This document shows, one piece after another, positions 18,135 to 27,641 of a stretch of 51,467 nucleotides of DNA. The DNA lies in contig JABMOG010000110.1 in the NCBI GenBank assembly GCA_013204265.1, forward strand, positions 1 to 51,467. The letters run 5' to 3'. The first letter of the stretch is position 1; every line of letters starts with the position of its first letter. Origin of the DNA: Rhodospirillales bacterium. Lineage in GTDB: Bacteria > Pseudomonadota > Alphaproteobacteria > Rhodospirillales > Casp-alpha2. The position numbers and the translations under genes were made by a program. The notes under the pieces are model-generated. The model saw only the letters and a program-made list of their open reading frames with translations. It ran no database searches and had not been told where the DNA came from.

Positions 18135-19022
18135 ATGAAATTACTGCCCCCGAAAAAAGGATTTCTCGGACTGTCTGAGGAAGACGCGGCTGGATCTGCG
18201 GGTAAGCCGGGCGTCACGGTGGTTCCCTTCGGGCTGGAAGGCTCGGTCAGTTACGGCGGCGGGACGGCGCACGGGCCACAGGCTATCATTGATGCATCCC
18301 ATCAGGTCGAATTGTTCGACGAAGAATTATGGCGTGAACCGGTCCGCGAGTTTCAGGTGTCCACCCTGGCGCCCTTTGCCATCGCCGATGGCGTCGAAGC
18401 CGCCGTCGATCAGTTACAAGGGATTGTCGGTGGAATCCTCGACGAGGGACGCTTTCCTCTCGTTTTCGGCGGTGAACATTCCCTGACCGCCGGCGCCATC
18501 CGGCCCTTCGCCGCACGCCACGAGGATCTGGTCATTCTGCAATTCGACGCACATGCGGATTTGCGCGATGGCTATGAAGGCGAACACTATTCCCACGCCG
18601 CCGCTATGCGGCGATGCCTGGATAATCCCGGCCTGTCCCTGGTGTCGCTCGGTATCCGCAACATCTCAGTAGGCGAAGCCGCGTACTTGGACGGCAATCG
18701 CGACCGTATTCATGTGTACTGGGGCAAGGACAGGCGGGACTGGAACCTGGACGAAATTTTGTCCCACCTGACCGGGCGGTCGGTCTATTTGACCTTCGAT
18801 CTCGACGGGTTCGACGCCAGCCTGATGCCGGCCACCGGCACGCCCGAACCGGGCGGCATGTTTTGGGAAGACGTCATACCAGTCATCCGGGGGGCATGCG
18901 AAGTAGCTACCGTGGTCGGCGCCGATATCTGTGAGCTGGCGCCCATCGCAGGGTTTCACGCTTGCGACTTCCTGGCGGCGAAGCTTGCCCACAAAATTCT
19001 CGCCTACCGATTCGCCCTCTGA
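18135..19022 (+). CDS. Agmatinase/ureohydrolase family protein
   Basis: VFGGEHSLTAGAIRPFA, FDAHADLRDGYEGEHYSHAAAM, LTFDLDGFDASLMPATGTPEPGGMFWEDV; start at 18135 after the upstream gene. Confidence 0.93.
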   Translation: MKLLPPKKGFLGLSEEDAAGSAGKPGVTVVPFGLEGSVSYGGGTAHGPQAIIDASHQVELFDEELWREPVREFQVSTLAPFAIADGVEAAVDQLQGIVGGILDEGRFPLVFGGEHSLTAGAIRPFAARHEDLVILQFDAHADLRDGYEGEHYSHAAAMRRCLDNPGLSLVSLGIRNISVGEAAYLDGNRDRIHVYWGKDRRDWNLDEILSHLTGRSVYLTFDLDGFDASLMPATGTPEPGGMFWEDVIPVIRGACEVATVVGADICELAPIAGFHACDFLAAKLAHKILAYRFAL

Positions 19023-19150
19023 TCAAAGGAAATGGTGGGGTAGGGCAGATTGAAAGTCCCTGTTGGGTTACGGCATGATGGGTTTAAAGTGTGGATGCTC
19101 GTTCTGTTCCCTTGTGGATTTTCGAATGTCGCTGCTGACTGGCGCTGGTT

Positions 19151-19522
19151 TCAGCCGAGGTTTGCCAAGACCTCATAGAGTTCTTTGTTCGTAAATGGCT
19201 TGAGGAGCACAGAATGCGCGCCGGCTTTTTTAGCCGCTTTAAGAGCGTCTTTCATACCCTCGCCCATCCAGCCACCAGAGATGGCAATAATTTTTGCCTC
19301 CGGCCATTGTTCCAGAATCCGGGCAATGCCTTCAACACCGCCCATTCCCGGCATAAAGATGTCTATGAATATCGTGCGGATGGGCTGGTTCAGGGCAAAG
19401 GCCGCCTCGGCATTCTCCAATACGATCGTATCATAGCCATCATCTTCCAGAACTTGAGACAGAGCGTGCCGGACCAACGCGTCGTCATCGACTATAAATA
19501 CGCGTTCACGGGCGATCTTCAT
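19151..19522 (-). CDS. Single-domain response regulator (receiver only)
   Basis: RVFIVDDDALVRHALSQVLEDDGYDT...IRTIFIDIFMPGMGGVEGIARI...VLLKPFTNKEL. Confidence 0.92.
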   Translation of the reverse strand: MKIARERVFIVDDDALVRHALSQVLEDDGYDTIVLENAEAAFALNQPIRTIFIDIFMPGMGGVEGIARILEQWPEAKIIAISGGWMGEGMKDALKAAKKAGAHSVLLKPFTNKELYEVLANLG

Positions 19523-19541
19523 CGGTTTTCTCCCCTGTTTC

Positions 19542-20237
19542 TCATCGGCGCTGATATTGCGCCGCGCCGAACAGGTTTTTGCGCGCCTCTGCGTCTTTTT
19601 CGAAATTTTTGTTACGGCGCTCGGCCAGAACCTTGAGGGCGCGTTCTACGGCTGGCCGGGCGTTGATAGCCTCGAACCAGCGTTTGACGTTGGGGAAATC
19701 ATCCAGGTTTTGGCCTTGGCGCTCATACGACCGGGTCCACGGGAAAGTCGCCATATCGGCGATGGAATAGTCGCCGGCCAGATACTCGACCTCGCCCAGA
19801 CGTCGGTCGAGAACGCCGTACAAGCGTGCGGCCTCGTTAGTGTAACGCTCAATGGCATAGGGAATCTTCTCGGGCGCGTACTGGCGAAAATGATGGGCCT
19901 GGCCGAACATCGGGCCGACGCCGCCCATCTGGAACATCAGCCATTGGATGACCTGGTAGCGCGCCGCCATTTCCGAAGGCATGAAACGGCCGGTTTTCTC
20001 GGCCAGATACATCAGGATCGCGCCGGATTCAAAAAGGCTGTAGGGCTGTCCATCTGGTCCATCCGGGTCAACAATCGCCGGCATTTTGTTGTTAGGGCTG
20101 ATTTTCAGGTAGTCAGGATCAAACTGATCACCGGCGCCGATGTTGATCGGAAAAACAGTGTAGGGAAGCCCGGTTTCCTCAAGCATGATATGAACCTTGT
20201 GCCCGTTGGGCGTCGGCCAAGTGTATAGATCGATCAT
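19542..20237 (-). CDS. Glutathione S-transferase family protein
   Basis: MIDLYTWPTPNGHKVHIMLEETGLPYTVFPINI...SPNNKMPAIVDPDGPDGQPYSLFESGAILMYLAEKTG. Confidence 0.95.
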   Translation of the reverse strand: MIDLYTWPTPNGHKVHIMLEETGLPYTVFPINIGAGDQFDPDYLKISPNNKMPAIVDPDGPDGQPYSLFESGAILMYLAEKTGRFMPSEMAARYQVIQWLMFQMGGVGPMFGQAHHFRQYAPEKIPYAIERYTNEAARLYGVLDRRLGEVEYLAGDYSIADMATFPWTRSYERQGQNLDDFPNVKRWFEAINARPAVERALKVLAERRNKNFEKDAEARKNLFGAAQYQRR

Positions 20238-20312
20238 CTTTAATCCTTCGGTTTTCGGCGAGGCGCGTTCACGGTATAAGTAACCGCATCACATTTATCG
20301 GGAGAACGTTAC

Positions 20313-20564
20313 ATGGAAACACCGCTTTTACATCTGGTTTTCGGCGGAGAGGTCAAAGACCCCCAGGGCACCGATTTTATCGACCCCAATGGTTTGGACG
20401 TCATCGGCATCTTTCCCAACCACGATGCGGCGGTAAAGGCGTGGCGGGGCGCCAGTCAGGGCCGCGTCGATGAGGCCAATGTCAAATACGTCATCGTCCA
20501 TCTGCACCGCCTGTTGGACCCGGAACATCCGGTTGAATTCCACGAACGCACGGACGAACGCTAG
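20313..20564 (+). CDS. DUF4170 family protein
   Basis: HLVFGGEVKDPQGTDFIDPNGLDVIGIFPNHDAAVKAWRGASQGRVDEANVKYVIVHLHRLLDPE. Confidence 0.8.
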   Translation: METPLLHLVFGGEVKDPQGTDFIDPNGLDVIGIFPNHDAAVKAWRGASQGRVDEANVKYVIVHLHRLLDPEHPVEFHERTDER

Positions 20565-20620
20565 ATCAAACAGGGTATTGCCTAAATATTTTTGTTTCTG
20601 ATCAGGCGGAGAATAGTCCG

Positions 20621-20809
20621 TCAGACGGGCTCGATACTGTCTTTTTTCTGGAGTTCCTCGAGACGCGCTCGTACGGGCTCAACCGCCGAGGTTTCGATCC
20701 TCGCCTCCAAGGAAGCCGAAGCTGTTTGTGCGCGCAGGCGGTTTTTCTGTGCACGATATTTATCAAGGTCGACAATCTCAGCGGTCATGGACGTTCTCCT
20801 TGGCGCCAT
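20621..20809 (-). CDS. DUF4169-like small protein
   Basis: AEIVDLDKYRAQKNRLRAQTASASLEARI... short basic alphaproteobacterial protein. Confidence 0.65.
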   Translation of the reverse strand: MAPRRTSMTAEIVDLDKYRAQKNRLRAQTASASLEARIETSAVEPVRARLEELQKKDSIEPV

Positions 20810-20948
20810 TCAATGTAAAACGATATCGGATGCGAACGCGGGTGGGAAGGGTCCATCCTCACTTGGGCCGGGTTTTGCCTCGAAAAACCAAAATATTATC
20901 AAAATAGCGAGTGGTTGGCCCCACGAGTCCGGATTTTTCCAGGCTATT

Positions 20949-21608
20949 TCACCGGGAAAGTTGCTTGGTAATGCTCTCGAACACGGAATCAAACATGGAT
21001 TCGGTCAGCCTTCCGGTATTGGTGTTGTAGCGCGAGCAGTGATAGCTGTCTGCCAGGACGAGCCCTCCGGGAAGATCGTGAAACTGATTGTGACCGAATT
21101 TATAAGCGCTTTTTCGCTCACCCAGGGCCGCCAGCACCGCGCCGTGGGCGAGGGTACCCAACGCAAGGATCACTTTTAGCTGATTAAGCGCGGTAATTTC
21201 TTCTAACAAAAACCCGCGGCATGCGGCGACTTCCGCACCGACGGGTTTGTTTTCCGGTGGCACGCAGCGCACCGCATTGGTAATCCGGCAATTCACCAGA
21301 GTCAGGCCGTCGTTCGGCACGGCGCCATAATCGCCTTGGGTGAAACCGAATTTCCCAAGGCTGGCGTACAGAAGATCGCCTGCCGAATCGCCGGTGAACG
21401 GACGACCGGTCTGGTTCGCCCCGCGCAACCCCGGGGCCAGCCCGACGACCAGCAATTCCCCGTCCATCCCGCCGAACGAAGGCACCGGCGCATTATGCCA
21501 ACCGTGATGCGCGGCGCGGTTATTTTGACGAAATTCCATCAGCCGGGGACACAGGTCGCAATCCGCCGGTGGGTCGCTGGTGTGTCTGGAGCTTTCGGAA
21601 GCACTCAC
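20949..21608 (-). CDS. Uracil-DNA glycosylase (family 5 / UdgB-like)
   Basis: CDLCPRLMEFRQ...LLVVGLAPGLRGANQTGRPFTGDSAGDLLY...NCRITNAVRCVPPENKP. Confidence 0.88.
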   Translation of the reverse strand: MSASESSRHTSDPPADCDLCPRLMEFRQNNRAAHHGWHNAPVPSFGGMDGELLVVGLAPGLRGANQTGRPFTGDSAGDLLYASLGKFGFTQGDYGAVPNDGLTLVNCRITNAVRCVPPENKPVGAEVAACRGFLLEEITALNQLKVILALGTLAHGAVLAALGERKSAYKFGHNQFHDLPGGLVLADSYHCSRYNTNTGRLTESMFDSVFESITKQLSR

Positions 21609-21631
21609 TTTTAAGACTCTTCAGTCGAATT

Positions 21632-22243
21632 TCAGGCGATTTCCACCTGGGGGTCGAATTCTTCGACATTGGTGTCCAGGTCTTCCGGGAGATCATAAGG
21701 CTCCGTTCTCTGGCCACCCTGGCGCTGGATTTCGGACTTAATGTCCATCAGCTCGACAAAGTCATCGGCCTGACGGCGCAGTTCGTCGGCGATCATTGGC
21801 GGCCGGGAGCGCATGGTGCTGACCACGGTGACGCGCAGCCCCTTGCGCTGCACGAATTCCACAAGCCGCCGGAAATCGCCGTCGCCGGAAAAAATTACCG
21901 CATGGTCGATGCTGTCAGCCATTTCAATCAGGTCCACGGCCAATTCGATGTCCATGTTGCCCTTAACCTTTTTGCGCCCGGCTTCGTCGGTGAACTCCTT
22001 AGCCGGCTTGGTAATCATGGTGTAGCCGTTATAATCCAGCCAATCGACCAATGGACGGATCGGCGAATACTCTTGTTCTTCCAGCAATGCGGTGAAATAA
22101 AAAGCCCGGATCAACTGGCCCTGTTTGGCGAAATAGCTGAGTAGGCGCTTGTAATCAATATCAAAATCAAGCGCCTTGGCCGCCGCGTAAAGGTTTGATC
22201 CATCAATAAAAAGCGCTATACGCTCTTCAGGGTAAAAATTCAT
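21632..22243 (-). CDS. NYN domain protein (LabA/DUF88 family)
   Basis: MNFYPEERIALFIDGSNLYAAAKAL...GNMDIELAVDLIEMADSIDHAVIFSGDGDFRRLVEF; ORF open to 22309. Confidence 0.93.
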   Translation of the reverse strand: MNFYPEERIALFIDGSNLYAAAKALDFDIDYKRLLSYFAKQGQLIRAFYFTALLEEQEYSPIRPLVDWLDYNGYTMITKPAKEFTDEAGRKKVKGNMDIELAVDLIEMADSIDHAVIFSGDGDFRRLVEFVQRKGLRVTVVSTMRSRPPMIADELRRQADDFVELMDIKSEIQRQGGQRTEPYDLPEDLDTNVEEFDPQVEIA

Positions 22244-22454
22244 CGAACTAAAGCCCTTTCTGTATAAAATTAGGCATCCGAGATAAATAATTTTCGAATG
22301 CGTGGTCACCGGCGTTATAGTTTCGCCAAAATTGCGAAGCCTGAGGCCCGCCGGTTCCCTGCGGAAAATACCGCCCGACCTTTAAAATAACCGTCCCTTT
22401 TATAGTTAGGCCTTTGACCCTGCCTTACAAGAATGAATTACAGGAATAATCGTT

Positions 22455-23039
22455 TTGATTTTGATCGGTATCGGAGCAAATCTGCCTAGCCCGCGTCACG
22501 GCCCCCCTCGCGCCACCTGCGGCGCGGCGCTGGAATCCTTAAGTAACGCGGGCCTGACAATCGCTGCACGGTCACGTTGGTATAAAAGTGCACCGGTGCC
22601 CGTGTCCGACCAGCCATGGTTCGTCAACGCCGTCGCCCAGGTAAAAACGGCGATGGCCCCGGAGGCATTAATGGGCCTTTTACTTAATACCGAAGAAGCC
22701 CTTGGGCGCAGCCGAACGGAGCCCAATGCGCCGCGCACCGTTGATCTGGACCTGTTGGCCTACGGCGAGGCGACCTTGCCCCCGGAGGGAGGAGCCAAAG
22801 GCGCGCTGGGCTTGATTGTTCCCCATCCGCGCATGTTTGAGCGGGCATTTGTGTTGCTGCCTTTACGCGATATCGCCCCGAATTGGCACCACCCGGTGCT
22901 GGGTTTTGGGATGGACGAGATGATCGCCAATCTTCCCGAAGGCCAACGGTTTGAGCCCATGATGGATGCCGGCGGCGTCTTCGGCACCGAATGGCGGGAC
23001 AAAACCGCCCCTCAAAGCCCCGTTGATGAAATAGATTAA
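22455..23039 (+). CDS. folK: 2-amino-4-hydroxy-6-hydroxymethyldihydropteridine diphosphokinase
   Basis: MILIGIGANLPS...WYKSAPVPVSDQPWFVNAVAQV...RTEPNAPRTVDLDLLAYG...VPHPRMFERAFVLLPL. Confidence 0.95.
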   Translation: MILIGIGANLPSPRHGPPRATCGAALESLSNAGLTIAARSRWYKSAPVPVSDQPWFVNAVAQVKTAMAPEALMGLLLNTEEALGRSRTEPNAPRTVDLDLLAYGEATLPPEGGAKGALGLIVPHPRMFERAFVLLPLRDIAPNWHHPVLGFGMDEMIANLPEGQRFEPMMDAGGVFGTEWRDKTAPQSPVDEID

Positions 23040-23162
23040 GGCGCAATAACAAAACAAACGTGTTAAGTCTCCTTAACCTATTGTCTTGCTTTACCGTGTC
23101 CTGCAAAATATATAAACAGCACCCTTGATTAAGGTTCCTGTCAATACCCCTAGGAGTTCCCG

Positions 23163-23597
23163 ATGGCCCGAGTTACCGTCGAAGACTGTATCGTCAAGAT
23201 TCCCAACCGTTTTAAGCTTGTCATGATGGCATCGCAGCGCGCCCGCAACATTTCCGCTGGCTCTCAGTTGAACGTTGAGCGCGACAACGACAAAAACCCC
23301 GTCGTTGCGCTGCGTGAAATTGCCGAAAATCAGGTCGATCATGAGGAACTCGAAGAATCCCTGATCAAGGGCTTGCAGAAATTTGTCGAAATGGACGACC
23401 CGGAAGAAGCCGATCTCGACCTGATCGACGCTCAACCGGACCTCGAAGGCGAAAGCGCCAAAAACTATAGGGGTGAAGACGACCCCGAGGTGGACACCGG
23501 AGGTAGCGACAGCATCTCGGAAGTGAGTATGGACATGGGTGGTTCCAAGTACGAAGACATCACGCCTGAAGACCTGGAAGACAATAAAGGGGCTTAA
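23163..23597 (+). CDS. rpoZ: DNA-directed RNA polymerase omega subunit
   Basis: [55 protein letters not shown]; long acidic C-terminal tail. Confidence 0.97.
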   Translation: MARVTVEDCIVKIPNRFKLVMMASQRARNISAGSQLNVERDNDKNPVVALREIAENQVDHEELEESLIKGLQKFVEMDDPEEADLDLIDAQPDLEGESAKNYRGEDDPEVDTGGSDSISEVSMDMGGSKYEDITPEDLEDNKGA

Positions 23598-23619
23598 CCT
23601 CTCTCAAACAAGGTGGCGG

Positions 23620-25782
23620 ATGATCCGGCAATTTGAACTGGTCGAACGGGTCAAGGCCTACGATCCCAGCGCCGACGAAGACGCGCTCAATCGCGCTTAT
23701 GTCTTCGCCATGAAGGTCCACGGATCGCAAATTCGACTGTCGGGCGATCCTTATTTCTCCCATCCTTTGGAAGTCGCCGGCATCCTGACCGAATACAAGG
23801 TCGATGTAGCTTCGATAATCACGGCGCTTTTGCACGATACCATTGAAGACACGGAAACCACCCTCGAAGATATCACCCGTCTTTTCGGCAAGGGTGTAGC
23901 CCAACTGGTCGACGGGGTGACCAAGCTGACGCGGATCGAATTTCAGTCCGATCAGGCGAAGCAGGCCGAAAACTTCCGCAAGTTCATTCTCGCCATGTCC
24001 GAGGATATCCGGGTCTTGTTGGTCAAGTTGGCCGACCGCCTGCACAACATGCGCACCTTGCATTTCATCGAAAAGCCGGAAAAACGCCGCCGCATCGCCG
24101 TCGAAACCATGGACATCTATGCGCCCCTGGCTGAGCGGATCGGCATGCAGGGAATGAAAAACGAGCTGGAAGACCTGGCCTTCGGGGAACTCAACCCGGA
24201 CGCCCGGAAATCCATTCTCAATCGGCTCGACTTTCTGCGCGAGAAGGGCGGCGATCTGGTGCCGCGCATTATCGCCGAATTGGAAAAGACACTGTCCGAC
24301 AACGGAATCCAGGCGAGCATCCGGGGGCGCGAAAAAACGCCGTTTTCCGTTTGGGAGAAAATGCAGGAAAAGGACTTAGGCTTCGAACAGTTGTCCGACA
24401 TCATGGCGTTTCGGGTTATTGTCGATAGCGTTGAAGACTGTTACCGCGCGCTCGGCATCGCGCACGGCGCCTATCCTGTGGTTCCGGGGCGTTTCAAGGA
24501 TTACCTCTCAACACCAAAACCCAACGGCTACCAGTCGCTGCACACCGGCGTTTTCGGACCGGAACGCCAGCGCATCGAACTGCAAATTCGCACCGCCGAC
24601 ATGCACGATGTCGCCGAACACGGCGTTGCCGCGCACTGGAACTACAAACAGAACGGTGTGTCCAAGACGGCCCCGCAATACCGCTGGCTGCGTGAACTTC
24701 TCGACATTTTAGAGCATGCCGAAGAGCCCGAGGAATTTCTTGAGCATACCAAACTGGAAATGTTCAAAGACCAGGTGTTTTGCTTCACGCCGCGCGGCGA
24801 TCTGATCAATCTTCCCAGGGGTGCCACACCAGTGGATTTTGCCTATGCGGTGCATTCCGAGGTCGGCGACCGCTGCGTCGGCGCCAAAATCAACGGGCGC
24901 ATGATGCCACTCAGAAGCGAACTCAGAAACGGTGACCAAGTGGAAATCATCACGTCGAAGGCGCAAACCCCATCTCCGACCTGGGAAAACTTCGCCGTCA
25001 CCGGCAAGGCGCGGGCGCGGGTGCGGCGCTACGTCCGCCTGCTGGAACGCGACGAATACACCAAATTGGGCCGCGCCATCCTGGAACGCGCTTTCCAGGA
25101 AGAGGGCCATGAATATTCCGACATGGCGCTGGGTGACGTATTAGCGGTCTTTCACTATCAAACCGCCGAAGACCTGTGCGCCGAGGTCGGTGCCGGCCAC
25201 CATACGGGCCGCGATGTCGTCGAAGCGGTTTACCCGGGAACCCGCAAAAGGAAAAAAGACTCGAAAGTCGTCGCACTTGGCAAAGCCCGCACCCGACTGG
25301 GGAAGGAGCAAGGCAGCGGCTCAGATCAGACCGGGGTCTCTATCAAGGGCTTAATTCCCGGCATGGCCATGCATTTTGCCGATTGCTGCCACCCCTTACC
25401 AGGGGACCGTATCGTCGGCATTGTCACCACCGGCAAAGGGGTGACGATCCACACCATCGACTGCGAAACGCTGGGTGAATTCGTTGATGCGTCAGAACGC
25501 TGGCTCGACGTGTCCTGGAACGTGGGCAATGAGGACAACACCGCGCATGTCGGGCGCATCCATTTGACGGTGCTCAACGTGCCGGGCAGCCTTGGCGATC
25601 TGTCGTCGGTAATTGCCAACAACGAAGGTAACATTTCCAATCTCAAAATCACCAATCGCTCGCCTCAGTTTTTTGAGATGCTGATCGATATCGAGGTCCG
25701 CGACGTTAAACATCTGACAGGTGTGATGGCGGCGCTGCGTGCCGATCCGGCGATTAATTCGGTGGAACGTGCGAGAGGCTGA
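23620..25782 (+). CDS. Bifunctional (p)ppGpp synthetase/hydrolase (Rel/SpoT)
   Basis: HD domain HPLEVAGILTEYKVD..LLHDTIEDTETT, synthetase, TGS and ACT domains; start at 23620. Confidence 0.97.
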   Translation: MIRQFELVERVKAYDPSADEDALNRAYVFAMKVHGSQIRLSGDPYFSHPLEVAGILTEYKVDVASIITALLHDTIEDTETTLEDITRLFGKGVAQLVDGVTKLTRIEFQSDQAKQAENFRKFILAMSEDIRVLLVKLADRLHNMRTLHFIEKPEKRRRIAVETMDIYAPLAERIGMQGMKNELEDLAFGELNPDARKSILNRLDFLREKGGDLVPRIIAELEKTLSDNGIQASIRGREKTPFSVWEKMQEKDLGFEQLSDIMAFRVIVDSVEDCYRALGIAHGAYPVVPGRFKDYLSTPKPNGYQSLHTGVFGPERQRIELQIRTADMHDVAEHGVAAHWNYKQNGVSKTAPQYRWLRELLDILEHAEEPEEFLEHTKLEMFKDQVFCFTPRGDLINLPRGATPVDFAYAVHSEVGDRCVGAKINGRMMPLRSELRNGDQVEIITSKAQTPSPTWENFAVTGKARARVRRYVRLLERDEYTKLGRAILERAFQEEGHEYSDMALGDVLAVFHYQTAEDLCAEVGAGHHTGRDVVEAVYPGTRKRKKDSKVVALGKARTRLGKEQGSGSDQTGVSIKGLIPGMAMHFADCCHPLPGDRIVGIVTTGKGVTIHTIDCETLGEFVDASERWLDVSWNVGNEDNTAHVGRIHLTVLNVPGSLGDLSSVIANNEGNISNLKITNRSPQFFEMLIDIEVRDVKHLTGVMAALRADPAINSVERARG

Positions 25783-25792
25783 ACCATAAAGC

Positions 25793-26386
25793 ATGTTCAA
25801 ACGCCGAAACCCATTGTCCGTGACCCGTAAGGTCTTCAATTTTTTCTGGCCCTCTATCGGCTGGCGCCGCGCTGGCGCGTATTCCCTGCACCGATTGGCA
25901 CGGCTTCCGGGGTCCGCCTATTCCATCGCCGGCGGCTTTGCCTGTGGCGCGGCGATCTCGTTTACACCGTTCGTCGGGCTGCATTTCATCCTGTCGGCGA
26001 TATTGGCATGGATCATTCGCGCCAATATTCTGGCATCGGCCATTGGCACGGCGGTTGGAAATCCGTGGACTTTTCCCTTTATTTGGACGTGGCTGTACCA
26101 GACCGGCACCTGGATGACGGCCGGCGAAGCGTTGAGTGGAGCCAAGGCCCCCCAGTTCAGCGAAATCTTCGGCCGTATGATAGAGGCCGTCCTCAATCTG
26201 GACATGGCCTACCTGATGGATACCGTGGCACCCATCTTCTGGCCCATGCTGGCCAGCAGCGTTCCCACTGGAATGGTGATATGGGGGGTGTTTTATCTAC
26301 CGTTGAAGTATGTTGTAGGGCGCTATCAGGATCGGCGAGCGCTTAAAATGGCCGGCAATACTGGAGGCCAGGAACCACTGCAATGA
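25793..26386 (+). CDS. DUF2062 membrane protein
   Basis: GSAYSIAGGFACGAAISFTPFVGLHFILSAILAWIIRANILASAIGTAVGNPWTFPFIW. Confidence 0.92.
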   Translation: MFKRRNPLSVTRKVFNFFWPSIGWRRAGAYSLHRLARLPGSAYSIAGGFACGAAISFTPFVGLHFILSAILAWIIRANILASAIGTAVGNPWTFPFIWTWLYQTGTWMTAGEALSGAKAPQFSEIFGRMIEAVLNLDMAYLMDTVAPIFWPMLASSVPTGMVIWGVFYLPLKYVVGRYQDRRALKMAGNTGGQEPLQ

Positions 26387-27126
26387 CCGGAAAATTAAGG
26401 CTTGGAGTCAACATCGATCACGTCGCGACAATCCGCAACGCGCGCGGCGGTGGCCACCCGGACCCAGTCCAGGCGGCGACTACGGCCGAGCGCGCCGGGG
26501 CTGATGGCATTACGGCGCATCTGCGCGAAGACCGCCGGCATATTTCCGACGACGATATCGCACGTCTGATGACCCAGTTACAGGTGCCGTTGAACCTGGA
26601 AATGGCGGCGACCTCGGAAATGCTCGACATCGCCCTTCGCCATAAACCGCACGCGGCCTGTATCGTGCCGGAAAAGCGCGAGGAGAGAACCACCGAAGGC
26701 GGTCTCAACGCCGCCGGCGGGCTCCAACATCTGGCGCCATACGTTTCGGCGTTAAATGATGCCGGAATTCGGGTGTCGCTGTTTATTGAACCTGAGCGCA
26801 GGCAACTGGAAGCCGCCGTAAGTTTGGGCGCGCCGGTGGTTGAGCTTCACACCGGGGCCTATTGCGACGCCATCGGCCTTGAGCAGGACCGACAGTTCCA
26901 GCGCATCGCCGACGCCGCCATCGCGGCCGGAGAACTGGGCCTGGAATGCCATGCCGGGCATGGATTGACTTTTGAGACGGTCGGACGGGTTGCCGCCTTG
27001 GCAAATGTGCGGGAACTCAATATCGGACATTTCCTGATCGGTGAAGCAATCTTCAGCGGCCTGGATAGTGCCATCAAACGCATGCGGTCGTTGATGGACC
27101 AGGCCCGCGCGGAACGGTCGGCCTGA
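26383..27126 (+). CDS. pdxJ: Pyridoxine 5'-phosphate synthase
   Basis: LRLGVNIDHVATIRNARGGGHPDPVQAATTAERAGADGITAHLREDRRHI. Confidence 0.98.
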   Translation: MTGKLRLGVNIDHVATIRNARGGGHPDPVQAATTAERAGADGITAHLREDRRHISDDDIARLMTQLQVPLNLEMAATSEMLDIALRHKPHAACIVPEKREERTTEGGLNAAGGLQHLAPYVSALNDAGIRVSLFIEPERRQLEAAVSLGAPVVELHTGAYCDAIGLEQDRQFQRIADAAIAAGELGLECHAGHGLTFETVGRVAALANVRELNIGHFLIGEAIFSGLDSAIKRMRSLMDQARAERSA

Positions 27127-27139
27127 CGGTGCGTGTCGG

Positions 27140-27541
27140 ATGATTATCGGCGTCGGCACGGACCTTTGCGATATTCGCAGGATCGAACGTACCCTTGAAC
27201 GTTTCGGGCAGCGCTTTGTTGAGCGTCTGTATGACGAAACCGAGCAAACGAAAGCCAACCGCAGGCCTAACCCGGCGGCATCCTATGCCCAAAGCTTTGC
27301 CGCCAAGGAGGCCTGCGCCAAGGCGCTTGGTACAGGATTCCGCCAAGGCGTGTTCTGGCGAGACCTGGTCGTTGCCAATCATCCGTCGGGGCAGCCTTAC
27401 ATGGTTCTGAGCGGCGGTGCCAAGGCGCGACTGGACAGCCTGGTGCCCGACGGCATGTCGGCCCGCATCGACATTTCGCAAACTGATGAATACCCGATGG
27501 CCCAGGCGGTGGTTATTATCTCCGCCGAACCGCAGAATTAG
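27140..27541 (+). CDS. acpS: Holo-[acyl-carrier-protein] synthase
   Basis: MIIGVGTDLCDIRRIERTLERFG...SFAAKEACAKALGTGF. Confidence 0.97.
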   Translation: MIIGVGTDLCDIRRIERTLERFGQRFVERLYDETEQTKANRRPNPAASYAQSFAAKEACAKALGTGFRQGVFWRDLVVANHPSGQPYMVLSGGAKARLDSLVPDGMSARIDISQTDEYPMAQAVVIISAEPQN

Positions 27542-27558
27542 GCGGAGGCTATTGTTTC

Positions 27559-27589
27559 TTGACAGTCGACCTGCGTAGGGGCCTTATCT
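27559..27589 (+). promoter_or_regulatory. Candidate sigma70-type promoter upstream of lepB
   Basis: TTGACA (27559-27564) followed about 17-19 nt later by CCTTATCT; lies in the acpS-lepB gap. Confidence 0.35.
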
Positions 27590-27641
27590 GCCCGCGAAGA
27601 GGTGAGACCCACATCACATTCATTTTAATACGGCGGAATTA

